Below, piece after piece: positions 1 to 8,741 of a stretch of 34,926 bases of DNA. This DNA comes from Candidatus Babelota bacterium (GTDB lineage: Bacteria > Babelota > Babeliae > Babelales > RVW-14): the NCBI GenBank assembly GCA_013289515.1, contig JABCZU010000017.1:1-34926 (forward strand), in the 5' to 3' direction. The stretch's first letter is position 1. Each line of letters opens with the position of its first letter. A program made the translations under genes and the position numbers. Under the pieces are notes generated by a model that worked only from the letters and a program-made list of their open reading frames with translations, was not told where the DNA came from and searched no databases.

Positions 1-863
1 GCAGGCATTCTATCGTGCTTATGAAATTGTGTCACAGCCTGTGACACAATTAGAAGATTTGCCAATTTTTGGCATTCCTTGGGGACATAATATTGTGCTG
101 ATCCATAAGCTTAAAAATAATGATCAGCGCCTGTGGTACGCCAAAAAATCAATAGAGCACGGGTGGAGTCGCACGATTCTTGAACTGCAAATAGAATCTG
201 ACCTGTATAGCCGAGCAGGTAAAGCGATTACAAACTTTCAAAAAACACTCCCCGCACCACACTCTGATATGGCCGAACAGTCATTAAAGGATCCGTATAT
301 TTTTGACTTTCTTACCCTGCAAGAGGATCATATAGAACGTGATCTTGAGCAGGGATTAATTGATCATATCCAAAAAATTCTTACTTGAACTTGGCGAGGG
401 TTTTGCTTTTGTTGGGAGGCAATACCACCTGGAAATTGATAATAATGATTACTATATTGATCTATTATTTTTTCATTTAAAACTTAATTGTTATATTGTC
501 ATCGAGCTAAAGAATACTGACTTTAAACCAGAATATGCTGGGAAACTTAACTTTTATCTCTCGGCTGTTGATGACATACTGTGCAATCCAGGCGATAAGA
601 AGCCGACAATCGGCCTGCTGCTTTGCAAAACTAAGAGCAATTTTACCGCTGAATATGCGCTACGCAATATTACAAGCCCAATTGGTGTAGCCGAATACCA
701 AACAAAACTTGTTAAAGCACTGCCAAAGGGTCTTAAGAGCAGCTTACCAACCATAGAAGAAATTGAGGCCGAGCTGGAGAAACAAGAGCTTGTTCAGGCA
801 AAAACAAAAGGTCTTAGGAGTAAAAGCGCCAGCACAAAGAAGCCTCTGGTCAAAAAAAGATAG
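1..863 (+). pseudogene. PDDEXK nuclease YhcG/DUF1016 family, 5'-partial and frame-shifted
   Basis: This is the C-terminal part of a YhcG-type (DUF1016) protein. Frame 2 is open from base 2 and reads through the family signature PWGHN, then IEHGWSR and LPAPHSD, to a stop at 386-388. The sequence resumes in another frame with FLLELGEGFAFVGRQYHLE and the nuclease core (DLLFFHL, then VIELK, then EYAGKLNFYLSAVDD), ending at 863. The shift falls at a run of six A (372-377); with five A the two parts join exactly as in intact homologues (HIQK-FLLELG). Family members are linked to DNA restriction or mobile-element biology, but the role is poorly defined. The N-terminal domain lies outside the window. 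The break could be a real pseudogene, a homopolymer assembly error, or slippage at A6. The last residues are a lysine-rich tail. Confidence 0.85.
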
Positions 864-986
864 TCCACTCAGTTTCGGCCAGACATTTTTATCCACTTCC
901 AACAAAAAACAGACCGACTCTTGCAGTTGTACAAAAAATTTTTCTAGGATGAGGCTGGACATGGAGAGGAGTACATGAGCACATTA

Positions 987-1022
987 GCGCTCATATCCTT
1001 CGACAAGCTCAGGACGAGCGCC
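987..1022. repeat. 36-nt palindromic repeat, intergenic copy
   Basis: The element begins GCGCTC and ends GAGCGC(C), with CTTCGACAAGCTCAGG in the middle. It matches 33 of 36 bases of the copy at 9837-9872, which lies inside the pgeF coding region. It sits just upstream of the ftsQ ribosome binding site. Confidence 0.85.
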
Positions 1023-1039
1023 TTTTAGGGAGTTGGGCC

Positions 1040-1861
1040 ATGATAAGCATTCGTACAAAGAAAATAATCAAACGCACAGTACTGGGAGGCATCCTGCTGG
1101 GGGTCGTACTGCCGTCATGCTTTATCGCCACTAAAAAAGTTATTATTGCCGGCAAGGCCTCTATTAACGATTTTTTCACGCCCCGCAGCGTTGCCATTGC
1201 TCTGCAAGGACCCCTGAGCGTCCAGGCGCAGGAGGCTATCCGGTCATACGTGTATACGCAAGTCTCTGATGCCAGCCTGTTACAGTCCAGCCTGGAGGAC
1301 ATCACAGCCAAGCTGCATGAAACATTTCCTATTATCAAGGCGATTACAACCAGGCTTGATGCCGCCCGCTGCCTGCATATTCAGATCAAGAGTGTAACGC
1401 CACATTGCTTGATCAATACAACACACGTACTGGGCGATAAAAATTACCTCTTTGGTCCATCAGACTTTGAAGCTCAGGCACTGGCCGGACTGCCAACGAT
1501 ACATGCCCCGCCAAAAAAGTTGGCTAACGATAAACTGCCGGCAACGTTTTATACCATCATTAAAAATCTTACGCCCTATCACTGGGCATGCTACAATATC
1601 ACCTACAATAACCCCTGGAATATAACCCTCGCGCCACGCGCATCAAGGACCTTCTTCTATTTTATTGCAGACAAAAAGACGCTGTTTGATACAGCTAAAC
1701 AGCAAGCAGTCCCAGGGCTTTTGAATTATTTGGCAAAAAATAACTATCTTACTGAAAAAATCATAACATCAAAGTGGCCAATGATGGCATTTGATCTGAG
1801 AATGAATGGACGCATTATCACGCGATTTTTACGGGGATACAGAAGGGGGAGGGGCACATGA
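1040..1861 (+). CDS. ftsQ: FtsQ-like cell division protein
   Basis: This is probably FtsQ (DivIB), the bitopic divisome protein that links early and late division proteins through a periplasmic POTRA and beta domain. It is 273 aa. A basic N-terminus (residues 1-12) precedes one hydrophobic segment at about 13-32. The stretch LHETFPIIKAITTRLDAA and the following strand resemble the end of a POTRA domain, and AFDLRMNGRIITR near the C-terminus matches the closing FtsQ strand (DLR-x-NG-x-x-x-R). An AGGGAG site lies about 6 nt before the ATG. The stop overlaps the ftsA start by 4 nt (ATGA), so translation is probably coupled. Sequence similarity is low and the call rests largely on position before ftsA-ftsZ. 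Confidence 0.75.
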   Translation: MISIRTKKIIKRTVLGGILLGVVLPSCFIATKKVIIAGKASINDFFTPRSVAIALQGPLSVQAQEAIRSYVYTQVSDASLLQSSLEDITAKLHETFPIIKAITTRLDAARCLHIQIKSVTPHCLINTTHVLGDKNYLFGPSDFEAQALAGLPTIHAPPKKLANDKLPATFYTIIKNLTPYHWACYNITYNNPWNITLAPRASRTFFYFIADKKTLFDTAKQQAVPGLLNYLAKNNYLTEKIITSKWPMMAFDLRMNGRIITRFLRGYRRGRGT

Positions 1862-3114
1862 ACCACAAAATGATGACAGGACCACTTGCAGCTATTGATA
1901 TTGGTACCACCAAAATAGTTGTTGTCATAGCACATATTGATGGTAAGGGCCGCAGTGAAGTAATCGGCATTGGTAAACATCCATCACATGGCCTTAAAAA
2001 AGGGGTCATTATAAACATTGCCTTGACCGTCGATTCTATCAAAGCCGCCTTAAAAGAGGCAGAGGCCATGGCCGGCATTAAAGTAGAATCGGTCTGCGTT
2101 GGCATCTCGGGCGGACACATTCAGTCCTTTAATTCTACCGGCGTGGTAGCAATCAAAGGTAAGGATGTGACGCAATATGATATTGATCGTGTCATAGAGG
2201 CGGCCAAGGCTATTCCGCTCGCCAAAGATCACTACATCCTGCACGTCCTGCCGCAGTACTTTCGCATTGATGGTCAAGAGTATGTTTTTGATTCACTTGG
2301 TATGTACGGTGTACGCCTAGAGGCGCAGGTACACATTATCACAGGAGCGGTGGCCTCAGCACAAAATATTATTAAATCATGCGAGCTTTCCGGGGTGCGC
2401 GTCTCAGATATCGTTCTTGAACAGCTTGCGTCAGCCAGTGCTGTACTCACACCAACCGAGCAGGAGATGGGCGTTGGCATCTTGGATATCGGTGGTGGCA
2501 CCTGTGATTTTGCCATTTATAAAGATGGCAAGATTAGGCATTCCAAGGTGCTGCCAATAGCCGGTAATCATTTTACCAACGATATCGCCATTGGGTTAGG
2601 TATCCCAGCTGAACGTGCCGAAGAGCTAAAAAAATTGTATGGCTCTGTTTCCAAACAAAAGACGCTGCATGCGCACAATCAGTACATCGATGTTTCGCTT
2701 GGTTATGAGGGTGGCGTTAAAACAATTTCGGTACAGGCACTACACGAAATCATAACGCTGCGCGCAGAAGAGGTCTTTGATCTCTTTTTAGATGAGATAA
2801 ATCAATATCGCCTGCGCAACATTATGCCATGTGGCTTGGTACTCACCGGCGGTGGTTCGCTTCTTGCCGATATTAAAGACCTTGCATCAGAAAAACTTGA
2901 TATGCCGGTACGCGTTGGCTTTCCTGAAGCACTTTCACCAGAGACTGAGCATATGTTGCCCGATAGTTTGCGCAACCCGATTTATGCCACCGTCTATGGC
3001 CTGGTGATTAATGCGACAGGCGAACGCAATGTTGGCGATATTGCAAGCACGGATCAAGCAATTTTTTCTCGTGTATTGAAAAGAATGAGGTCATGGATTT
3101 ATGATCTGTTTTAA
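1858..3114 (+). CDS. ftsA: Cell division protein FtsA
   Basis: FtsA is an actin-fold ATPase that anchors FtsZ filaments to the inner membrane and recruits later division proteins. At 418 aa it has the usual length. Visible motifs are the phosphate-1 loop AAIDIGTTKIVVV (residues about 10-23), phosphate-2 GILDIGGGTCDFAIY (about 207-222) and the adenosine motif GLVLTGGGSLLADI (about 326-339). The C-terminal RMRSWIYDLF fits the amphipathic membrane-targeting helix. A purine-rich AGGGGGAGGGG ribosome site precedes the ATG and the gene overlaps ftsQ by 4 nt. About 250 nt carrying three palindromic repeats separates it from ftsZ, which is further apart than in most bacteria. Confidence 0.96.
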   Translation: MNHKMMTGPLAAIDIGTTKIVVVIAHIDGKGRSEVIGIGKHPSHGLKKGVIINIALTVDSIKAALKEAEAMAGIKVESVCVGISGGHIQSFNSTGVVAIKGKDVTQYDIDRVIEAAKAIPLAKDHYILHVLPQYFRIDGQEYVFDSLGMYGVRLEAQVHIITGAVASAQNIIKSCELSGVRVSDIVLEQLASASAVLTPTEQEMGVGILDIGGGTCDFAIYKDGKIRHSKVLPIAGNHFTNDIAIGLGIPAERAEELKKLYGSVSKQKTLHAHNQYIDVSLGYEGGVKTISVQALHEIITLRAEEVFDLFLDEINQYRLRNIMPCGLVLTGGGSLLADIKDLASEKLDMPVRVGFPEALSPETEHMLPDSLRNPIYATVYGLVINATGERNVGDIASTDQAIFSRVLKRMRSWIYDLF

Positions 3115-3128
3115 GGAAAAAATTGACT

Positions 3129-3292
3129 GGATCCTGAAACGAGTTCAGGATGACAAAACAAGGTAATATTTCCGTATATGTCACCCTGGACCTGATCCAG
3201 GGTCAGGATGACATATCAACGGCAAATTTTCCTGTTTTGTCACTCTAAAGGAGGCTTCCTTTTTTTGTCATCCTGAACTCGTTTCAGGATCC
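3129..3292. repeat. Cluster of three palindromic repeats between ftsA and ftsZ
   Basis: Copy 1 (3129-3154) starts GGATCCTGAAACGAG. Copy 3 (3267-3292) is its exact reverse complement over 26 nt. Between them, 3179-3213 holds a related palindrome built on CCTGGACCTGATCCAGG. The two outer copies could pair in RNA over 26 bp and form a large stem ahead of ftsZ. A further copy with one mismatch is at 26109-26134. A small AAAGGA/TCCTTT stem followed by T residues (3247-3266) could be a weak terminator. Confidence 0.85.
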
Positions 3293-3368
3293 ATGTTCGA
3301 ATGGAGGAGCGTAATGAAAAAAGAAAAATTTAACCTGTTAATTCGTTGAGAAATTCAAAGGAGTCGTA

Positions 3369-4793
3369 ATGATAGAGTTCTTAAGGGATGAAGAAGCCAT
3401 AAATGGCTGCGGCGTTAATCTCAAAGTGATTGGCGTTGGCGGTGCCGGCGGCAATGCGGTTAATAGCATGATTGCACAAGGAGATTTAACCGGCATTCAG
3501 TTTATTGTTGCCAATACCGATGCACAGGCACTCAATAATTCACCAGCACCACACAAAATACAGTTGGGTAAAAAGATTACCAAGGGCTTGGGCGCTGGCT
3601 CCAATCCTGATATCGGCCGACGCGCTGCCGAGGAAGACCTAGACATCCTTAAAGAACTTTTAACACACACTGACATCCTGTTTTTAACAGCAGGCCTTGG
3701 TGGCGGAACCGGTTCAGGGGCACTGCCGGTCATTGCAAGTATTGCTAAAGAGCTAGGCATCTTGACGGTAGCAATCGTAACTAAGCCATTCTTATTTGAA
3801 GGCAAGCGACGCCAGAAACATGCTGAAGAGGCCTTTAAAACTATTAAAGGTTCTGTTGATACTTTAATTGTGGTACCTAACCAGCGCCTATTGGAAATGG
3901 CTGACCCTAAAATATCAATGCTCAATGCATTCGCTCTTTCCAATGATATTTTAAAGCAGGCTATAAAAGGTATTTCAGATATCATCACTAAAGCCGGCCA
4001 TATCAATGTCGACTTTGCAGATGTTAAAACAATCATGAAAGATACCGGCATGGCAATCATGGGCACGGGCAAAGCCTCTGGACCAGATCGGGCACGTCAG
4101 GCAGCGATACGGGCAATCAGCTCGCCGCTCATTGAAAACGCCAGCATAAAGGGTGCCAAAGGCGTACTTATCAATATCACGGCTAATGACGATCTTGAGC
4201 TGCAAGAGATTAATGAAGCAGCCTCGATGGTATATGAGATGGTCAGCCCTGATGCAAATATTATCCTTGGTTCAGTCATTGATAAGGCGATGGGCAGTGA
4301 AATTAATGTCACCGTTATTGCCACCGGCCTTGAGCTCAGCACAGCTGTAGAACACATAGTACACCAGCAGGTGCAGCATGTACAACAGCAAGAATCGACC
4401 CTACTTCGCTCCGCTCATCCCGAGTACCAAGCGCAGCGAGGTGTATCGAGGGACGAAGGGCAAGCTGCTCAATGGCAAGCAACCAGAAACGAATTTGCTC
4501 ATCATGACTATTCAATGGCTGCTAAAAGTAGTCAGCCAACAACGCACACAACTTCGCATCAAGCAGTCCAACACCACACAGCCACAGTACATACAACAAA
4601 AATTACAGAGGCTGCGCCAGTTATAAAAGAACATACTGCAATGCATGAAGCGCCACGAGAAATCATTCACCAGCCGGTTACTGCAGGCGCCGCTGATCAG
4701 TTTGATCTGGATGACCTGGACACCCCAACCTTTTTGAGGAAAAAAGCAGAATCAGAGCTCGCTGCCAAGGATGCCGGGCACTCAAGTCATTAG
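3369..4793 (+). CDS. ftsZ: Cell division GTPase FtsZ
   Basis: FtsZ is the tubulin-like GTPase that forms the Z-ring. This copy is 474 aa, longer than the usual 380-400. The GTPase core is complete: VGGAGGNAVNSM near residue 23, the tubulin signature GGGTGSG at 111-117, and the T7 region GPDRARQA. The extra length is in the C-terminal linker (about 335-440), which is rich in His, Gln and Thr. Residues about 344-364 are encoded by an in-frame palindromic repeat (4398-4460). The conserved C-terminal peptide that binds FtsA is present as DTPTFLRKK (451-459), followed by a 15-residue tail. AAAGGAG lies 6-7 nt before the ATG. The His/Gln-rich linker is probably disordered. Confidence 0.98.
   Translation: MIEFLRDEEAINGCGVNLKVIGVGGAGGNAVNSMIAQGDLTGIQFIVANTDAQALNNSPAPHKIQLGKKITKGLGAGSNPDIGRRAAEEDLDILKELLTHTDILFLTAGLGGGTGSGALPVIASIAKELGILTVAIVTKPFLFEGKRRQKHAEEAFKTIKGSVDTLIVVPNQRLLEMADPKISMLNAFALSNDILKQAIKGISDIITKAGHINVDFADVKTIMKDTGMAIMGTGKASGPDRARQAAIRAISSPLIENASIKGAKGVLINITANDDLELQEINEAASMVYEMVSPDANIILGSVIDKAMGSEINVTVIATGLELSTAVEHIVHQQVQHVQQQESTLLRSAHPEYQAQRGVSRDEGQAAQWQATRNEFAHHDYSMAAKSSQPTTHTTSHQAVQHHTATVHTTKITEAAPVIKEHTAMHEAPREIIHQPVTAGAADQFDLDDLDTPTFLRKKAESELAAKDAGHSSH
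4398..4460. repeat. Repeat-like palindromic insert in the ftsZ linker
   Basis: About 63 nt (21 codons) in frame, starting near CCCTACTTCGCTCCGCTC and ending CGAGGGACGAAGGG. The ends are imperfect inverted repeats and the composition resembles the other CTTCG/CGAAGGG elements in the window. It encodes arginine-rich, non-FtsZ-like sequence (SAHPEYQAQRGVSRDEG). Exact borders are uncertain by a few bases. Confidence 0.65.
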
Positions 4794-4810
4794 GGAGTAA
4801 AGGAGTCCTC

Positions 4811-5575
4811 ATGCTTAATATCGGCCTATTACTCATGATATGTTTTTGCCCAAGACTACAGGCAACTCAACACTACGATGACAAGCACATTGAAACAGCC
4901 AGCTTTTGGAATTATCTGACCAGCCCTAAAATTGGTCCCAAAGAGGAAACGCCTCTCATCCTAGCCAGTGAACTTATAGAGAATGATGCATACATGTCAG
5001 ATGAGGACAAGCTAGGCAACCTGGTTGCCCTTAATGATGCAGAAGGCATAGGGGCATGGATTAAAGAGAAAAAGTCGCTCGCTATTGGTATCCCAACGGC
5101 CAAAGATCTTAGGATACAGAACGAAAGCTATAGGGGTCCTGTTCCGGCACTTATTGCTGCGCTGTTTATGGTCTCGCCAGACACTACGGAGCAAGAGAGT
5201 GCCTACCAGGTCTTTATGCTTATTCTTAATGGACTTTCACCAAAAGAGGTCTCACAAGCTATTAATAAAAAAATGAACTTGGACGATTGTATAAATCCTA
5301 ATGAGCTGTTTATACATTTGCGCGATGGCGACGGCAACACCGCACTGCACAAGGCCATTATGCTCAATAATGCAACGCAAAATCCCAATCACAAGAAATC
5401 TCTTGCCACGCTAATAAAAATATTTCACGACATTGATGTTCGCTCATCCTATGTTAAAAACCACAAGGAGCAAATGCCTCTATCTCTGGACATGGAAGGA
5501 ATTATTACAAGTATCAAAATAGACTGCGCATTGACAGTTGTGCTAAAAAGGAAGCGCCGGTGCTGCTCGTTTTAG
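4811..5575 (+). CDS. Exported ankyrin-like protein with C-terminal CaaX-like motif
   Basis: A 254-aa protein of unknown function. The first 18 residues (MLNIGLLLMICFCPRLQA) look like a Sec signal peptide cleaved near QA-T. The region RDGDGNTALHKAIMLNN (about 171-187) matches the start of an ankyrin repeat (D-x-x-G-N-T-A-L-H-x-A), and preceding helices may be degenerate repeats. The protein ends KRKRRCCSF: a polybasic stretch followed by a Cys at position -4, the layout of a eukaryotic CaaX prenylation site. AAAGGAG lies upstream of the ATG, 17 nt after ftsZ, so it may be co-transcribed with ftsZ. It is convergent with the next gene, only 3 nt apart. Ankyrin and export calls are moderate; host prenylation is an inference only. 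Confidence 0.7.
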   Translation: MLNIGLLLMICFCPRLQATQHYDDKHIETASFWNYLTSPKIGPKEETPLILASELIENDAYMSDEDKLGNLVALNDAEGIGAWIKEKKSLAIGIPTAKDLRIQNESYRGPVPALIAALFMVSPDTTEQESAYQVFMLILNGLSPKEVSQAINKKMNLDDCINPNELFIHLRDGDGNTALHKAIMLNNATQNPNHKKSLATLIKIFHDIDVRSSYVKNHKEQMPLSLDMEGIITSIKIDCALTVVLKRKRRCCSF

Positions 5576-5578
5576 AGC

Positions 5579-6493
5579 CTAATGATCACGCACATGCAAC
5601 AGCTCTTTAACCTCGTTTTGGTAAAAAATAAACACGCCAATAAACATAATAGCAGCAGCTATGATAACATTGGTTGATAGTGTTTCACCCAAAAAGACCC
5701 AGCCAAAGAATGTAACAAAAATGGGGATGGAAAAGCCGGCCAGCGACACAAGGCCGGCACTATGCTTTTTAAGAAACGATGCATACATCGTGTAGCCGAT
5801 AACATTGCCAATCAGCACCGTGTACGCAACCAGCCCTACCAGCCACAAAGGAGGCATTGCAATGTCTGTGATGGAGTCAACAGCCATCGAAGTTGCAAGG
5901 CCCATCACACCTGCGCCAATCATAGTAATTGAAAGAAGTTCAAACGGCGAATAGCGATCCTTTTTCAGCAGTACTTGTGCCAGCGTCCACCCGTAACGGC
6001 TTAATGCAACATGACCAAAGGCCGCAAGCTCAGGTAGCGAGAAGATTAAGAATGATGGCAAGGTCTGTTCAATACCAACATGCGAAAAGCATAAAAAAAG
6101 CGCGCCGGTAAATGCAATCCCGATCCCGATTATTTTTCTGGTATTCAGCCGTTCGTTTAATAAAACATAGGCATACAATGCCGTCACAAAGGGATCAAGG
6201 CTGCCAATGAATGCAGCCTTTGATACCATTAAATTTTTCAGGCCGTACGCCTTTAGAAGTGCGGGTACAAAGTTGGTAAAGATAATGGCCCCCAGCAATG
6301 GTAAAAAGTCCTGCTTCAGGTAGGCAAAGCGCAACCTGTGCGATGACGACCGGTATGTCAATGCCAGAAGGATTAGGCCACCACACAACATGCGAAAGCC
6401 TACAAAAAATACCAGCGGCAGGTGCTGCAAAATAACTTTATTGGTGATAATGGCGCTTGCAAGTGCTGCAAAGCCAACCAGGGGCCAGAACAT
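5579..6493 (-). CDS. EamA/DMT-family transporter
   Basis: A 304-aa integral membrane protein of the drug/metabolite transporter superfamily. It has about ten hydrophobic helices in two EamA halves: the first begins WPLVGFAALASAIITNKVIL, and the second contains LVGLVAYTVLIGNVIGYTMY and closes with VSLAGFSIPIFVTFFGWVF and IIAAAIMFIGVFIFY. The motif GFSIPIFVTFFGWVFLGETL is typical of the last conserved block. An AAGGAA site precedes the ATG. Family members export amino acids, nucleosides or other metabolites; the substrate cannot be read from sequence. The gene ends 3 nt from the convergent ankyrin-like gene. Confidence 0.9.
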   Translation of the reverse strand: MFWPLVGFAALASAIITNKVILQHLPLVFFVGFRMLCGGLILLALTYRSSSHRLRFAYLKQDFLPLLGAIIFTNFVPALLKAYGLKNLMVSKAAFIGSLDPFVTALYAYVLLNERLNTRKIIGIGIAFTGALFLCFSHVGIEQTLPSFLIFSLPELAAFGHVALSRYGWTLAQVLLKKDRYSPFELLSITMIGAGVMGLATSMAVDSITDIAMPPLWLVGLVAYTVLIGNVIGYTMYASFLKKHSAGLVSLAGFSIPIFVTFFGWVFLGETLSTNVIIAAAIMFIGVFIFYQNEVKELLHVRDH

Positions 6494-6507
6494 TTTTTGA
6501 TTCCTTT

Positions 6508-6756
6508 TTATGGCGTCTTTCGAAAAGCATCTAATCCTTGGGCGGTGATTTTTTCAGCCAATGGATAGGTGCTGCCTTGTGGCGTAACAACATAGAGGTG
6601 GTCAAGGTTAAGGTCAGCTAAGGATATAGCCATGGACTTGGTAAGTTTTTGCAACATAGCCAAGGTTGGGAATATCGATCTATTCAGGGACATAACATCA
6701 TCCTTGTAATTTGGAACCATGGCCTCCATATTGCATGGATGATGGTAAAAAGTCAA
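6508..6756 (-). pseudogene. C-terminal remnant of a DUF4143-type AAA ATPase
   Basis: An 82-codon open frame. Its C-terminal half, TKSMAISLADLNLDHLYVV followed by TPQGSTYPLAEKITA, resembles the closing segment of AAA ATPases with a DUF4143 domain (usual pattern: TRSM...DL.L..L.VVYPG...Y.L.E.I). Nothing upstream supplies the P-loop or the rest of the domain, so this is most likely a decayed 3' fragment. The first 30 residues show no similarity I recognise. It lies 14 nt upstream of the EamA transporter in the same direction. It could instead be a short expressed protein. Confidence 0.5.
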
Positions 6757-6964
6757 TTAATTTCTGATAAATTGGCCGCTTGTCCCAAATAGGTGACTAA
6801 GCGGTTGTCTGTTGCGGCCAATCGCTAAATTCCTAGGGAAACGAGGCAAGCCTCGAAGAATGATTCCTGTAGCGATTCAAAAAATTGAGCTTTGCTGTAT
6901 ACTTTCCAATCAAACTATATGCAACAAGCAGGCAATGCTACACTTTTTAAAGGAAACAAAAAAC

Positions 6965-7135
6965 ATGGGAACAAGAGGCTTTTGGGGCATTACAAAAAAT
7001 GGCGAAGTAAAAATGATCTATAACAGTCATGATAAAGACAAAGCTATGATAGCTGAAATAAAATTAGACACAATTAAATATAAAGATATTGAGCAAGCCT
7101 TTCGGCGCTATGAAGAGTCCGAAATAGAATCTTAG
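6965..7135 (+). CDS. Small protein of unknown function (MGTRGFWG start)
   Basis: A 56-aa protein. An open frame extends upstream to 6812, but the ATG at 6965 is preferred because AAGGAA lies 10 nt upstream and the sequence MGTRGFWGITKNGEVKMIYN is the kind of N-terminus seen on several small bacterial and phage proteins (MGTRG-x-x-G-x-x-K-x-G). The rest is charged and ends with a predicted helix. No function is known. A TATACT hexamer at 6898-6903 could be its -10 box. It precedes the AAA-ATPase gene by 28 nt in the same direction. Confidence 0.6.
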   Translation: MGTRGFWGITKNGEVKMIYNSHDKDKAMIAEIKLDTIKYKDIEQAFRRYEESEIES

Positions 7136-7163
7136 AACTTGGATGCGTAATGAGGAGATCGCT

Positions 7164-8741
7164 ATGAATAATACACCAAAACAATTAGGGCTTAATGTCA
7201 GTATTTTTGAAAATTTTGTCAAAAAAAATCGCATTTATATAGATAAAACTAAAATTATATATGACCTCATAACAGCACAGGACAATGAACATTTTTACTT
7301 CGTGTCTCGCCCCCGTCGGTTTGGCAAATCACTTTTCATCTCAACGCTCAAAGAAATTTTTTCGGGCAGGAGGGAATTGTTTGATGAATATTGGATTGGC
7401 AAGCACAGTAATTATGATTGGCCTAGATACCACATAATACACCTAGATTTTGGTGGCATTGCGCATGGAACCGCAGAAGATCTCAAACAAAGTTTGTATA
7501 ATAGCCTTAAAGAGCTAGCACGTGAACATAACATAACACTAGCATATACTACTATTGAAGATGCGCTAAAATTTATTGTAAAAGAATTATCAAAGCAACA
7601 CCAGGTTGTCCTGTTGATTGATGAATATGATAAGCCACTTGTTGATCATGTTGACAATCTCCCACTTGCTGAGGAAAACAGAAAAATACTTAGTAGTTTC
7701 TACACCACGGTAAAATCATTAGAAGCACATTGGCGCGCCATTTTTATCACCGGGGTAAGCAAATTTGCACGAACATCACTTTTTTCTGGTCTGAATAATC
7801 TCAAAGAGCTTACGTTTGATCCAATAGCTGCCGAGCTTTTTGGATACACCTATGAAGAACTTATTACCTACCTTTTGCCACGTATTGATGATCTTGCCAA
7901 ACACCTGGGAAAAACAAGAGAAGAGACACTTGCCAACATGAAGCTTTGGTACAATGGCTATCGGTTCTCAAAGGATATGCAAAAGTCACAAATGTATAAT
8001 CCATTGTCAGTTATCGCATGCCTGAATGATAAAGAATTTTCTAATATCTGGTTTAACACCGGATCTCCAGGCTTCTTGATTCCGCTGTTACGGCTAAAAG
8101 GCACAAGCCTTGAGATTCCTGATGTTATTAAAGCCACCATTGGCAGCTTCAATGCCTTTGACATTAAAAATATCCCGGTAGTTGCACTGCTATTACAAAC
8201 CGGCTATCTTACCATTGTCGATTATGATGCTTCAACGGAAGTGTTCACGCTGGATTATCCAAACCGAGAGGTGCGGGAATCTTTTAAAAATTATCTTATG
8301 CTCGCCTTTGCCTACACAACTCCTGAAGTACTTGAAATGGCGCTTATTCGCATGAGAAGAGCACTTGAACGTAAAGATTTTGAAGAGTTTTGCAGGGCAA
8401 TAAAAAGCCTCTTTGCAGGGATTCCATATCATTTACATATTGCAACAGAACCCTATTATCACTCACTGTTTCATTTTATGTTTGATATGCTTAGCATGAG
8501 GCCGCAATCGGAGGTTGCAACAAGTCATGGTAGGGCTGACCTTGTTCTTGAAACAGCGCATGACATATTTATATTCGAGTTTAAATATGATAAGTCTGCA
8601 CAAGAAGCATTTGATCAAATTATCAGAAAAAAATACTACGAAAAATATATGTACATGGGCAAGCCGATAACGTTGGTTGGCATTGATATGAACATTAAAG
8701 ACAAAGAGCTAGAGCTTGAATGGGTGCAACAGAGTTTATGA
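7164..8741 (+). CDS. AAA-ATPase-like protein with PD-(D/E)XK nuclease domain
   Basis: A 525-aa protein of the AAA-ATPase-like / DUF1703 group. It has an N-terminal NTPase domain (P-loop SRPRRFGKSLFISTL at about 47-61, Walker B VVLLIDEYDKPL) and a C-terminal PD-(D/E)XK nuclease domain (GRADLVLE then IFIFEFKYD, about 456-476). Family copies are numerous in host-associated bacteria, including Bacteroidetes and amoeba symbionts, and may be selfish or defence-related; the biological role is unproven. The ATG at 7164 is chosen over 7143 because GAGGAG lies 7 nt upstream and IYIDKT near the N-terminus aligns with the family start. The stop overlaps the downstream glycosylase start. Confidence 0.88.
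   Translation: MNNTPKQLGLNVSIFENFVKKNRIYIDKTKIIYDLITAQDNEHFYFVSRPRRFGKSLFISTLKEIFSGRRELFDEYWIGKHSNYDWPRYHIIHLDFGGIAHGTAEDLKQSLYNSLKELAREHNITLAYTTIEDALKFIVKELSKQHQVVLLIDEYDKPLVDHVDNLPLAEENRKILSSFYTTVKSLEAHWRAIFITGVSKFARTSLFSGLNNLKELTFDPIAAELFGYTYEELITYLLPRIDDLAKHLGKTREETLANMKLWYNGYRFSKDMQKSQMYNPLSVIACLNDKEFSNIWFNTGSPGFLIPLLRLKGTSLEIPDVIKATIGSFNAFDIKNIPVVALLLQTGYLTIVDYDASTEVFTLDYPNREVRESFKNYLMLAFAYTTPEVLEMALIRMRRALERKDFEEFCRAIKSLFAGIPYHLHIATEPYYHSLFHFMFDMLSMRPQSEVATSHGRADLVLETAHDIFIFEFKYDKSAQEAFDQIIRKKYYEKYMYMGKPITLVGIDMNIKDKELELEWVQQSL

Noticed and set aside
3129-3292. Possible CRISPR array
   Set aside because: Repeats are palindromic, in mixed orientation, with only three units, unequal spacing and no cas genes.
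3497-4072. Long open frame opposite ftsZ (191 codons)
   Set aside because: Lies wholly within ftsZ on the other strand; its length follows from ftsZ codon bias.
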